Part shown: positions 28,995-37,165 of the stretch, in pieces
How positions within the stretch are numbered: position 1 is the stretch's first letter
Layout: every line of letters starts with the position of its first letter
NCBI RefSeq assembly: GCF_000970325.1
Contig: NZ_CP009518.1
Location: 744,001 to 808,000, forward strand
Direction: 5' to 3'
Source: Methanococcoides methylutens MM1
Lineage (GTDB): Archaea > Halobacteriota > Methanosarcinia > Methanosarcinales > Methanosarcinaceae
Length of the DNA: 64,000 bases
Translations under genes and position numbers: made by a program
Notes under the pieces: generated by a model
Database searches by the model: none
Told to the model about the DNA's origin: nothing
The model's input: the letters and a program-made list of their open reading frames with translations, nothing else

Positions 28995-30030
28995 CTAGCC
29001 ATCTCCCACAGATGATTCTACTATATAATATATCAGCTTCAAGTATTTATTATTGTTTGGGAGTTAAAGGAACGATAAGAAGAAATAGGTATTTAATTCG
29101 TATTAATAAGGTTAAGGTAACTAACAGGTATTCTGTTATGATAAATGCTTGAACATAGTCTCTGAAGCTAGTATTATCTGTATTGGCTATTACTCCAAAA
29201 AAACCTGTCTGCTCTTATATTTGTTATTTATTTTCTAATTTCCTGAAGCATCTTTTCCTTATCTAAAGGTATTGAAAGTTCCTTGAAATACTCTATGAGA
29301 TTAGATAAAATCAGATTAGATCCCCTTGCGGTTTTTGTGGATGACATCTTGTAAGTTTCAGGCGAACAAGCACCATTTGTCTATTGAGAAGTAACATCAT
29401 AAGGGTATTATCAATGAATTATATTTGTCCTAATGGTGTGTCTTTTTTCAAAATAAAAAGGCAAGTATAGCATAATTATGATGGCACTGCTGGTGGAAAA
29501 TGGGTGCAAGAGTTTTAACGATTGCTGATTTGTAAGGCTTTCATTGATTTTTTATGGAGGCTCAAAATGTATATCATATCAGTCCTTTTGAGGTCGCAGT
29601 TTTTCAGATTCCGTTCATGTAGCAGAAATCCTCAGGAATACATTTCAGATGGCGACTCATCTAGTATTCATAATTGTCCTCGATGACTTCAATAGTGCCA
29701 AGAAAGTGGGTCAATTTTCTTGAGAAGTATCTTTGCAGCGTTTGTTAATGGGTATGCCCTTTTATCGTATTCAATAAGGTTATTTAGAAATATAACTGAT
29801 AGAATAAATATATATATATGCTAAAATCAATGTATAATTATCTCTCTTAATTTAGAATGCCTTATTATTGCCAATCCATTCTCCTGAGAAACTCATCGAA
29901 TAACCTGTGCCTAGAGATTACATATATTTGTAGCACAGCAATTCGGGTATATACAACGATAGAAATGTGCGTAGTGGTTGTAAGTAATCAGAGTGGATTC
30001 GTATAGTACCAAAACATTGAGTGGGTTTAT
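28995..30030. other. AT-rich gap of about 1 kb with decayed coding traces
   Basis: No intact gene of normal size. On the minus strand a 39-codon frame runs 29347-29228. Around 29490-29790, minus-strand frames show protein-like stretches broken by stops (for example IEYDKRAYPLTNAAKILLKK, then in another frame FLGTIEVIEDNYEY). This suggests a degenerate gene. I could not assign a transposase or any other family. The high AT content contrasts with the CDC48 gene next to it. Confidence 0.4.
29228..29347 (-). CDS. Possible 39-aa ORF or gene remnant
   Basis: ATG to TAA, 39 residues, Lys/Leu-rich and helical, ending EKMLQEIRK. No Shine-Dalgarno sequence is visible and no family recognised. It lies in decayed DNA beside the CDC48 promoter and may be the surviving tail of a lost gene. 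Confidence 0.25.
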   Translation of the reverse strand: MSSTKTARGSNLILSNLIEYFKELSIPLDKEKMLQEIRK

Positions 30031-30255
30031 ATGGAATCTGAAGAAATAAATACAACATTGGCAACAATGGCTTTAACTCCATCAGCTACTATGATTGGTT
30101 TTTCTGCTACTATTATTGCTCTAATTGTGTCTATTTTTGATGTTTCGAAAGTAAATTTATACATCAATTTTATGCTTGGATTTTATGTATTAGCGATTAT
30201 TTTTTTTCATTTTTTCAACACAATTTTATCTTTTGAGTATTTTAGACAAAAATAA
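30031..30255 (+). pseudogene. Small membrane protein, 5' part (frameshift suspected)
   Basis: 74 residues with two hydrophobic helices (about 14-33 and 43-65), ending FEYFRQK at TAA. The frame beginning at 30233 continues with KNNDDDW and three more helices, so both parts look like halves of one five-helix protein of about 165 residues. The switch would be at the A5 run 30248-30252. It may be a frameshift mutation, a sequencing error, programmed slippage, or two overlapping genes. No family recognised. Confidence 0.5.
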
Positions 30256-30526
30256 TGACGATGACTGGTGTGTTAATGGTTCTATAACTTACGGCTTTGG
30301 TATGGGCTGGGTTATAGTTGGTTTGAGTTTAACATTCGATATCATAGGCAATCTACATTGTTTGGCTTATTTAACATTAATATTTTATTCTTTAAGTCTT
30401 TTTATCTATTATGCCTTAAGAAAGCGAAAAATAAAAAATGAACCAAATAGTAAAAAAAGAAGTATTGCACGGGTTGTTATGCTATTACAACTTTTATTAG
30501 GTGGCATTATTTTATATCTAAAATAA
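30233..30526 (+). pseudogene. Small membrane protein, 3' part (frameshift suspected)
   Basis: The frame opens from TTG 30233, overlapping the end of the previous ORF by 23 bases. After DKNNDDDWCVNGS it has hydrophobic helices at about 22-40 and 43-63, a basic stretch RKRKIKNEPNSKKRS and a final helix ending GGIILYLK. No ribosome binding site precedes the TTG, which favours a frameshifted continuation of the 30031 ORF over an independent gene. Confidence 0.45.
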
Positions 30527-30534
30527 ATAAGGAA

Positions 30535-30594
30535 GTGTTGATTATAAATATTTTTCCAATACCTCATCCAAAACCTCATCCAAAACCTAAGTAA
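30535..30594 (+). CDS. Candidate 19-aa proline-rich micro-ORF
   Basis: GTG (or TTG at 30538) to TAA, nine bases after the membrane-protein ORF. AAGG lies directly before the GTG, close to the start. Product: a hydrophobic IINIF front followed by PIPHPKPHPKPK, encoded by two exact tandem copies of a 12-base unit (30562-30585). Too short to be sure. Confidence 0.25.
   Translation: MLIINIFPIPHPKPHPKPK
30562..30585. repeat. Two tandem copies of a 12-bp unit
   Basis: CCTCATCCAAAA occurs twice in direct succession, followed by a further CCT. In the plus frame starting at 30535 it encodes Pro-His-Pro-Lys repeats. Confidence 0.8.
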
Positions 30595-30718
30595 CTACGA
30601 GACAAATGATTTCAGAATTTATACTCTTATTTTTAACAGAGAATCCGCCTGACTCTGTGCCAAGTAGACTAAAAAATCAATTATTAAACCTTTCATTTGC
30701 CCACCTAATTTAATTCCT

Positions 30719-30877
30719 TTAACACATCGCATCCTTGAGTTCGCCATAACATTTTGAATACAAATATATGACATCTTGAGATGTACCTTTGAGGAACTTG
30801 ATACGAATGGTATCTTCTTTGGAGCCACATTCTGCACAGTTTGCAGGAAATGCAGCTTTTTGTATGTACACAGGCAT
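30719..30877 (-). CDS. Small Cys-containing protein (52 aa), possibly frameshifted
   Basis: 52 residues from ATG 30877, which has GGAG (30887-30890) upstream. It contains CAECG near residue 14 and further cysteines in SKCYGEL and at the last residue, a zinc-ribbon-like arrangement. After the stop, a different minus-strand frame continues with plausible protein (CVKGIKLGGQMKGLIIDFLVY, down to 30619). The original protein may therefore have been about 85 residues and lost its end by frameshift. Third in a minus-strand series with the TerB_N protein. No family named. Confidence 0.5.
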   Translation of the reverse strand: MPVYIQKAAFPANCAECGSKEDTIRIKFLKGTSQDVIYLYSKCYGELKDAMC

Positions 30878-30890
30878 TGTTTTGTTCTCC

Positions 30891-31017
30891 TTATTTCGTC
30901 TTTCCACTTGTAAGTTCATTCCTTATGGCCTTGGCTTTTTTCTGATCTTTGTCTGTAACGGGTTCTGTTCTATCACCCTTTGGACTAAAATCATTATCAT
31001 GTAGTTCATTTTATGCT
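30891..31017 (-). pseudogene. Coding-like fragment without a start codon
   Basis: A minus-strand frame ending at TAA (30891-30893) reads NDFSPKGDRTEPVTDKDQKKAKAIRNELTSGKTK in two adjoining parts. It looks like real charged protein but has no ATG/GTG/TTG after the upstream stop. It lies between the Cys-rich C-terminal segment (31018) and the 52-aa ORF. Probably the tail of a small gene broken at its front. Confidence 0.3.
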
Positions 31018-32694
31018 TCAATTATCGAATTCAGGATTATCAATAAAAGGAACATATCTGCACCGACACCAGCCTTCCCCATTTTCGTTCTTATCGTGGG
31101 TGCATTTTTGGCAGGGTATTGGTCTTTCAATCAGAGCTTCTTGAATAGTCCAAATTCTACCATCAAGACGTTGACACTCCTCACACGCATCGACTGATTG
31201 AATTTCGACTTTTTTTACACCTTCTTGCTTATATTGCATCAATTCCACTTTTGCCAAGTTCTACAAATCTTCAAAAAATCTCAAACCGCTTTGATACTTG
31301 ATAAACGCATTGCGTAAATAGAACATCTGGAGCTTAAAGGTATCAGTGGTTTGCAATATCAAGTCCTCGTATAATGCAATACAGACAGCTATGGGACTTA
31401 CCCTTTCATCGGATGTTTTAGTTAATTGTTTCAACTTGTCATTGAAAGAGTTTATAGTGATTCCATATTCCCTCAAATAAAAGAACTCGTCAGTTGCAAT
31501 TGCTTCATCGTGAGTTAAGTGCTTTGATGGGTACAACACTTGTGATGACCTTACATAGATAAAATTCCCACAGTGGGGACACTTTTTCTTCTTTTTTGGA
31601 GTTTTGTCTAACGTTACTTCACAATAAGGACAGACAGCCGTAGAACTCTCTTCGGAATTAGCACTTGGACTTTGTTTTGGAGTAGGTGCATTCCCCTTAG
31701 AGCGCATTTCTTTCAGTCGTTCTTTGACAACATTATGCGTAGTTGTCAAAAGGGTATGTATGGCTGTTTGAAATTCACTATTGTTGATAATCGAAGGTAG
31801 TGGTGCATAACGTGCATTTTCTGGTAATGAAATGTTTGCAAAAATGATTGATTTTTCTTTTCCAAAAGATACATCAAGAGAATAGAATGGGAATGAAGAT
31901 TTTTCGAATTCGTTTATCAATTGTTCATTCAGGATTTCTATGAATAGTTCTGGATAATTTTTGATATATCGCTTATTCTTAAACCCTACAGCATTACTTA
32001 ATGATATGATTTCATCTGCGCTTAAGTCAATTTTTAGTATGTATTTTGCAATTAATAAATCGTTATTAACATTTTCTCCCTTCGCTGACTCTATTACCCT
32101 TGATAACGTTGCTTCGTCTTTGTGTGCGATGGCTGATATCACAAGGGAACTTAATGAATATGATTGGAACGAATTGTTTTTGTGATATTTTCTAAGAAGC
32201 ATGATGGTGTCTGCAGCTTTTTTGAAGTTGCCATAAATTATGTGCCTTTCAAGCCCATAATAGAACACAAACACATATCCAATATCAACAGGTTGAGTGA
32301 TATCACGTAGCCAATTAAGATACACCCAACGTTGCCCGGGAGTCATTGATTCATAACTTGGATAGTAACCAATACTTTCATTTGGATTTATCTTTTCATT
32401 GGAATTGATCGGCAATCCTGAAGACAATAGGCTGGGTTCTTCACCGAAGCTAAATTCTATCGTAAAAAACTCAGTTTCAAATGATGTGTTTTTTTGTGGC
32501 TTATAATTTTTATATTTCCCATCTTTGAACCACAATAAACTGAAAACATTGTCTGCAGATGCCAACTGATCAAAATATGGAACAATTTTATTCGTATTGG
32601 AGTTAGATTTTGATTTCACATCATTGATATGTTTATCAACTGTCTCTAACGACTTGTTTTCTTTTTTCCCTTTTAAAAAATCAAAGAACCCCAT
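31018..32694 (-). CDS. TerB_N-domain protein with in-frame UAG before a Cys-rich C-terminal domain
   Basis: ATG 32694 opens 477 codons to a TAG at 31261-31263. The same frame then runs 81 more codons to TGA at 31018, giving 558 residues if UAG is read. N-terminal MGFFDFLKGKKE; TerB_N-like block PSYESMTPGQRWVYLNWL followed by DIGYVFVFYYGLERH (about 125-165); zinc ribbon CPYCEVTLDK/CPHCGNFIYV (about 362-390). After the UAG: VELMQYKQEGVKKVEIQS, ACEECQRLDGRIWTIQEAL and CQKCT/GWCRCRYVP, a Cys-rich segment resembling phage minor-head C-termini and, as I recall, the C-terminus of TerB_N proteins. The UAG may encode pyrrolysine, or this is a broken gene. TTG 31257 could alternatively start a separate 79-aa protein. 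Confidence 0.6.
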
Positions 32695-33087
32695 CTTCTT
32701 CCACCTTGTTATAAGATAAATTTCCAAATAGTCTAACCATTTAATGCACTCCCCTACTATACCGAATGGAAGAAATTTGAATGTATATAAAATTTATGAA
32801 ATGTGTGTAGAAGAGGTGGATGATTGTGGGTTAATCTTATCGATTTTAAAAAAGAAAGTGGGGTTAGAAGAGCTGTTTAGTAAATTTTACAACAAGTCAC
32901 CCTTTGCTACGAGAATGATACTGCGATTTAGGAATAATTTTGCCCCATCCTCACAGGTAACGGTTAAATTGCACTTGACTGTTAAGGTAGGGCAGCATAA
33001 TCTCATGAAACAATAGTTCATATACGAAATAAACCATATTTCTATGTAAATTTAATCAAAATAAGAGGGATTATAAAAAAGTTAGAT
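32695..33087. other. AT-rich spacer between TerB_N gene and tRNA-Glu
   Basis: About 390 bases. A 90-codon plus-strand frame (32744-33016) has no ribosome binding site and no recognisable domain; its middle (VGLEELFSKFYNKSPFATRMILRF) looks somewhat protein-like and could be a remnant. No direct repeat of the tRNA-Glu 3' end was seen. Otherwise nothing identifiable. Confidence 0.35.
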
Positions 33088-33165
33088 TGGTGCTCCGGCC
33101 GGGATTCGAACCCGAGTCTTCGGCTCGAAAGGCCGGAATGATTGGCCGGACTACACTACCGGAGC
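33088..33165 (-). tRNA. tRNA-Glu (anticodon UUC), CCA encoded
   Basis: 75-nt body (33091-33165) plus an encoded CCA (33088-33090). The acceptor GCTCCGG pairs with CCGGAGC, the T-loop is GGTTCGAAT, and the anticodon loop CTTTCGA carries UUC. Position 27 is C opposite A at 43, a mismatch at the base of the anticodon stem, whereas many archaeal tRNA-Glu genes have U there. It borders the AT-rich accessory region on its 3' side. Confidence 0.95.
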
Positions 33166-33195
33166 ACGCTGTTTTTTGCTTACCTTGAAGCAGCC

Positions 33196-33224
33196 CCTAT
33201 AAAGCATTTTAGCTATATATACCT
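33196..33224 (-). promoter_or_regulatory. TATA boxes upstream of tRNA-Glu
   Basis: On the minus strand, GGTATATATAGC (33213-33223) and GCTTTATAGG (33196-33205) lie about 50 and 35 bases before the tRNA 5' end. The second gives the better distance for a start just before the tRNA. Confidence 0.45.
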
Positions 33225-33236
33225 TTCGGAGAGGGC

Positions 33237-33590
33237 TCACTCTTCGGCTTCTTTTTGTTCGTCTTCCAGGGTTAGCTGGTGGATCCACTGGGATAGCAGT
33301 TCGCAGTATTCGGGCTGGCAGGCTAACCTGCAGCCTGCACAGGGGGAGAAAATTTCTCCTGCGAGGAGGAGATCGAAAGATTCCTCTTCAGGTGCAACTA
33401 CTTTGATCAGGTAGGTCCTTGCGCCGTTGTTGACGGCGGACTCACGGGTGATCAGGTTAGCGTTCATCAGCTTGGTGACGACCCTTGAGCACTTGCGGCT
33501 GTCGATCTCCAACAGCTTCCAGAGCTCGTTCTGGAAGACACCTTCTTTGCTATCGCTTATCAGTTTGAGAGTCTTATCTTCTATTTCCAT
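33237..33590 (-). CDS. Winged-helix protein with C-terminal Cys cluster
   Basis: 117 residues. The winged helix spans about 1-65 (GVFQNELWKLLEIDSRKCSRVVTKLMNANLITRE with a wing NGARTYLIK), followed by CAGCRLACQPEYC (about 83-95), four cysteines spaced like an Fe-S ligand set. This layout recalls the Rpc34-like/MarR-like wHTH proteins that carry a cubane Fe-S cluster. It may be an Fe-S-dependent transcription regulator or an RNA polymerase-associated factor. It is encoded 25 bases after the LSm gene on the same strand. Confidence 0.75.
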   Translation of the reverse strand: MEIEDKTLKLISDSKEGVFQNELWKLLEIDSRKCSRVVTKLMNANLITRESAVNNGARTYLIKVVAPEEESFDLLLAGEIFSPCAGCRLACQPEYCELLSQWIHQLTLEDEQKEAEE

Positions 33591-33615
33591 GGTCTATGTC
33601 CGGAAAATAAAAGGT

Positions 33616-33840
33616 TTAGTTCTCTACAGGTACGATCAGGATAATGTTGTTTCCTCTCAATACAACGGAACCGAGAGAGCGCAGGCGCTGTCCGTCAGCT
33701 ATCTCAACAGTGTCCACAAGGTGAAGGTTAAGGTAATCGTCAGCACTTTCCAGTTTACCTTCAAGAATATGCTGGTTGCCTTTCATCTCTACCTGGACCT
33801 TAGATCCTACCAGTTTCTGAACTTTCTTATTTGGGAACAA
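33616..33840 (-). CDS. LSm (Sm-like archaeal) RNA-binding protein
   Basis: 74 residues. The Sm1 motif (VQVEMKGNQHILEGKLESADDYLNLHL) and Sm2 motif (SVVLRGNNIILI) are both clear; the RG in LRGN is the RNA-binding signature. Forms ring oligomers that bind U-rich RNA and act in RNA metabolism. Followed closely by the winged-helix gene on the same strand. Confidence 0.94.
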   Translation of the reverse strand: MFPNKKVQKLVGSKVQVEMKGNQHILEGKLESADDYLNLHLVDTVEIADGQRLRSLGSVVLRGNNIILIVPVEN

Positions 33841-34057
33841 GTTCGTATCCTCACACTCATTAATTCAAAGATAATAATCAATATGATAAGTAATATCTAT
33901 TACTACGTATCGGGAAAAGTAAACTGTCCAACCTACTATTTATGACTGCCGATTAGAAGCCTGAATAAGCTACTATGAGTCTGTCTTTCAGCCTGAAATC
34001 GAACCTTTTAATAAAGCAGATATGTAACTTACTTATTATTGACTTCCATTTTGTTTT

Positions 34058-34435
34058 TCAGATATAGCCCTGTATCTCGGATGTGTCTTCAGGCTGCTTT
34101 ACCTTCTGCGGCTGCTTCTGCACCTTTGTGATAGGTCCGAACATAGCCTGGTAGTCCCTGATGTGCTGCTCGAGCCAGTGGGAAAGCTCCAGTGCCGCAA
34201 GAGGGGAGAGTATCACTTCTGTCTCAATGCTCCTCTGTACCACTTGTGAATTAGAAGACTTGTCAAATCCCTTGGGGCTGTCATTGTAGAATCCGATCCT
34301 GAAATCATAAGGGCTGTGTCCACCAAGGGCTCCGATGGCGTAGACCTGTTTGAAATCCTCAGGTTTTCGGATCTCTATCTTCAACTTCTTTGCCACCTTA
34401 CCTTCAGGATTGTTATTCTCTTCTGTCATGTTCAT
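34058..34435 (-). CDS. DUF3467-like protein
   Basis: 125 residues; family features are YAIGALGGHSPYDFRIGFYND near the front and SPLAALELSHWLEQHIRDYQAMFG in the middle. These match short conserved proteins of the DUF3467 group. AAGGAT precedes the first ATG; a second ATG two codons in is an alternative. It follows the helicase gene by about 80 bases. Function unknown. Confidence 0.8.
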   Translation of the reverse strand: MNMTEENNNPEGKVAKKLKIEIRKPEDFKQVYAIGALGGHSPYDFRIGFYNDSPKGFDKSSNSQVVQRSIETEVILSPLAALELSHWLEQHIRDYQAMFGPITKVQKQPQKVKQPEDTSEIQGYI

Positions 34436-34517
34436 ATATCCTTAAAAAGCCATATCTGATTTTGAAAGTAATTGTTAGCATAACTTAAAGGTTTTGTTAT
34501 CGTAAATTCGCGATTCA

Positions 34518-36995
34518 TCAACCCACGATAAGCTTCTTGAGGTGCTTTGCCGAATGTGCCAGATCCTTCTTTGAATATGCTCTTGCTATCTTCTCCACAG
34601 CATCGAGGTTGCGTATTGCATCATCCAGGTATCCCAGCAGGTCTCCCGGATACGCTGTGATGCCGTATTTGTCCTCAAGGTATCTTACGATCTGTATCGG
34701 ATCATAGCCATCAACACGCAGGCTGATGATCTTTTCTGAGAACAGTCTCTCAGGACAACCGCAGTAGGGACTTTCCTTGCAGCCGCAGGTCAGGAAATCC
34801 GTAGCAAAGTTCAGGATCTGGTCCTGCATCTTCATCTCCAGCTTTGAGAGGTTCTCACCCTCAAGCACAATGTCCATGGAAGCTCCCTGGAAAACCCTTG
34901 AAGGCATATTGATCTTCAGTGCAGTGGATATCTGCGCGGCATACTTGAAATAGACCGCTTCGAAGAACTCGAGGTTCGTTATGATCTCCACAGGCCTGCG
35001 CTCAGAAAGCACTGCATCCCGTATCAGGAATGCCTTTGAGACTGAAAGGAAATGCCCTGCTGCAATACCTCCGAACTTCGTAAGTCCAATATTATCCCCT
35101 TTGATGTTCAGGAACTTTTTCTTCTGGAGCCTTGCAACGAGCTCTTTCAATGAATATGTCCCAAGCATGTTCCTGTGTATAGCTTCAAGGTCGCTTCTGG
35201 ATGCTGTTACTGCCGCAGTTGCCAGTATCTCCTCCATCTGCTCCTCTTCACCGTATTCCACTTCGGTATGTTCCATCTCGCCGTTGAGAAGCTTTATGGC
35301 GATCTCTTCCTCGGTACCGGTCTGCTCGCTTGTGTAGCTCTTCTGCGGTGTGGCAAGCACCACTACAATACCCCTGTCATGGAAATCCGGCCTTCCCGCA
35401 CGTCCCAGCATCTGCAGGAACTCCTGCATTGTGAGCCACTCTATGCCCATGGAAAGGGATTCGAATATTACCTGTGATGCAGGGAAATCAACACCTGCTG
35501 CAAGTGCTGCTGTGGTGACAACCACCGGCAGGTCTCCTTTCTCAAAACGTCTCTCCACCTTCTTCCTTTCCTGCATGGACAGGCCTGCATGGTAAGGGGC
35601 AGAGGATATGGGAAGTGCCTGGGCTATGCGGTGGCAGTTCCTTCTTGAATTTGTGAAAATAATGGTCTGGCCCTTGTGGCCTTTGGATGAGGTCTTGCTA
35701 TACTCGTCCCGCACAAGCTTTGACATAAGTCTTATCTTGTTGCTCTCCGGGCAGAACAGCAGGTGACGTTCAATAGGCACCGGTCTGTACTCGTATTCCA
35801 CGAGGTCTGCACCAAGCTTATTCGCAAGAAGCTGTGGTTCAGCCACAGTCGCTGAGAGATAGATGAACTGTGCTCCAGATGCCACATATTTCAGTCTTCC
35901 GATAAGTCCGTCCACCCTGTGGCCACGCTCGGAATCTTCTATCATGTGAACCTCATCGATAACAACAGAGCCAATCTGTCCTAAAAGATCTGAATCCTGT
36001 GACCTCAGTATGTAGTCAAGACCTTCGTATGTGGCCACAATTATGTCAGAATCGAGTGTTCTTCGCATAGATTTCGTCTTTGAGGTCCTGATCCTGGAGC
36101 TTCCCACCCTTATGGAGGTCTTGATCCCAAGTTCGGAATAGCGCTTGTTGAACTGGTCATATTTCTGGTTCGCCAGCGCTACAAGCGGTACAAGGTACAG
36201 CATCTTTCCCTGCCCACGCAGGATGTTCTCAATACCTGCGATCTCTCCGATCAACGTTTTTCCGGTAGCCGTCACAGACGTTACGAGCTGGTTCCTGCGC
36301 TTTAGCAAACCTTTTTCCACTGAGAGCGATTGCACTGGCAGGAGGGTATCGGATTTCTTAAGCAGGATCTTCTTGAGCTTCTTTGAGAGGGGTATGTCCT
36401 TGATCTTTATCTGCCTGATCTGGGGCTGGGCCTCGATGGTATCAAAACGGGTGTATTCAAGGTCAAGATCCTCAGGGCTTAACATGCCTATCGTGCGGTC
36501 AAGGTCACGAGTGTTGAGCATTATCAGCTGGATACGTTCTGCTGCTTCATCCCCGAAATAGCTATGTGCATTTCGAAGTGCACGGTCCAGTTCTTCTTTT
36601 GCACATTCCTCGCAGATCAGCTCATGGTGGTACTTGATAGACTTCTTATTGATAAAATTAAATCTGCTCTTAAGGACGCAGAACCTGCATACGTGTACAT
36701 GTTCCCAGTCTAGATGAAATCCTGATAGTAGCTCCTTTATGTCTTCTTCTCTTTTTTTATCGCTTTCGATGTCTATGAGGATGCGTTCTGACATCCGTAG
36801 CAGGTCTATGAACTCTTCAGGTGGCCTGAGCTCATCCTTCTCGTCCCTGAATACGCGAAACTTGTGTGGTCGGGCTCCTGCGGCTGTTTTCCGCAATATG
36901 ACCTCTCCTGTAAATTGAGGAAGGCGTTTCCTGTCCTTGATGACCATTACAATGACCTTTGCCTTCTCGGCTTTGAGAAATGTCCACAGAGTCAT
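34518..36995 (-). CDS. DEAD/DEAH-box superfamily 2 helicase (DUF5814-type)
   Basis: 825 residues. The N-terminal third is specific to a methanogen/haloarchaeal helicase group and includes two CxxC pairs (CRFC, CEEC at about 106-130) that probably bind zinc. The helicase core has TSVTATGKT (motif I), VIDEVHMI (motif II), YLSATV (III) and QMLGRAGRPDF (VI). A second Cys cluster, CGCKESPYCGC, lies near 745. Overall similar to Hel308/Ski2-like enzymes but distinct. Target (DNA repair or RNA) not determinable. Divergent from the KaiC-like gene. Confidence 0.88.
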   Translation of the reverse strand: MTLWTFLKAEKAKVIVMVIKDRKRLPQFTGEVILRKTAAGARPHKFRVFRDEKDELRPPEEFIDLLRMSERILIDIESDKKREEDIKELLSGFHLDWEHVHVCRFCVLKSRFNFINKKSIKYHHELICEECAKEELDRALRNAHSYFGDEAAERIQLIMLNTRDLDRTIGMLSPEDLDLEYTRFDTIEAQPQIRQIKIKDIPLSKKLKKILLKKSDTLLPVQSLSVEKGLLKRRNQLVTSVTATGKTLIGEIAGIENILRGQGKMLYLVPLVALANQKYDQFNKRYSELGIKTSIRVGSSRIRTSKTKSMRRTLDSDIIVATYEGLDYILRSQDSDLLGQIGSVVIDEVHMIEDSERGHRVDGLIGRLKYVASGAQFIYLSATVAEPQLLANKLGADLVEYEYRPVPIERHLLFCPESNKIRLMSKLVRDEYSKTSSKGHKGQTIIFTNSRRNCHRIAQALPISSAPYHAGLSMQERKKVERRFEKGDLPVVVTTAALAAGVDFPASQVIFESLSMGIEWLTMQEFLQMLGRAGRPDFHDRGIVVVLATPQKSYTSEQTGTEEEIAIKLLNGEMEHTEVEYGEEEQMEEILATAAVTASRSDLEAIHRNMLGTYSLKELVARLQKKKFLNIKGDNIGLTKFGGIAAGHFLSVSKAFLIRDAVLSERRPVEIITNLEFFEAVYFKYAAQISTALKINMPSRVFQGASMDIVLEGENLSKLEMKMQDQILNFATDFLTCGCKESPYCGCPERLFSEKIISLRVDGYDPIQIVRYLEDKYGITAYPGDLLGYLDDAIRNLDAVEKIARAYSKKDLAHSAKHLKKLIVG

Positions 36996-37084
36996 TTTCG
37001 CGTTTCAAAGTGATGTACTTGTATATAAATCATGTTTATTCGTAAATATCAGAATGAGGATGGTTTGTGTGTTCACATGTGTTC

Positions 37085-37165
37085 ATATCCTTTATATGCA
37101 TGTCCATACCTACAGTTACTTGAGTAGAAATAGCTAATAGTATGCTCTCGGTGGAGGCAAATAAC
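37085..37165 (+). promoter_or_regulatory. TATA box and Shine-Dalgarno of the KaiC-like gene
   Basis: CCTTTATATGC (about 37088-37098) is a TATA box. GGTGGAGG (37150-37157) is a strong ribosome site eight bases before ATG 37166. The in-frame ATG at 37142 lies before this site and is unlikely to be used. Confidence 0.6.

Noticed and set aside
32744-33016. 90-codon plus-strand ORF between the TerB_N gene and tRNA-Glu
   Set aside because: No ribosome binding site, no recognisable domain, and AT-rich decayed surroundings. Kept only as a possible remnant.
28995-33087. Transposon or IS element
   Set aside because: No transposase domain, terminal inverted repeats or target-site duplication could be found by eye.
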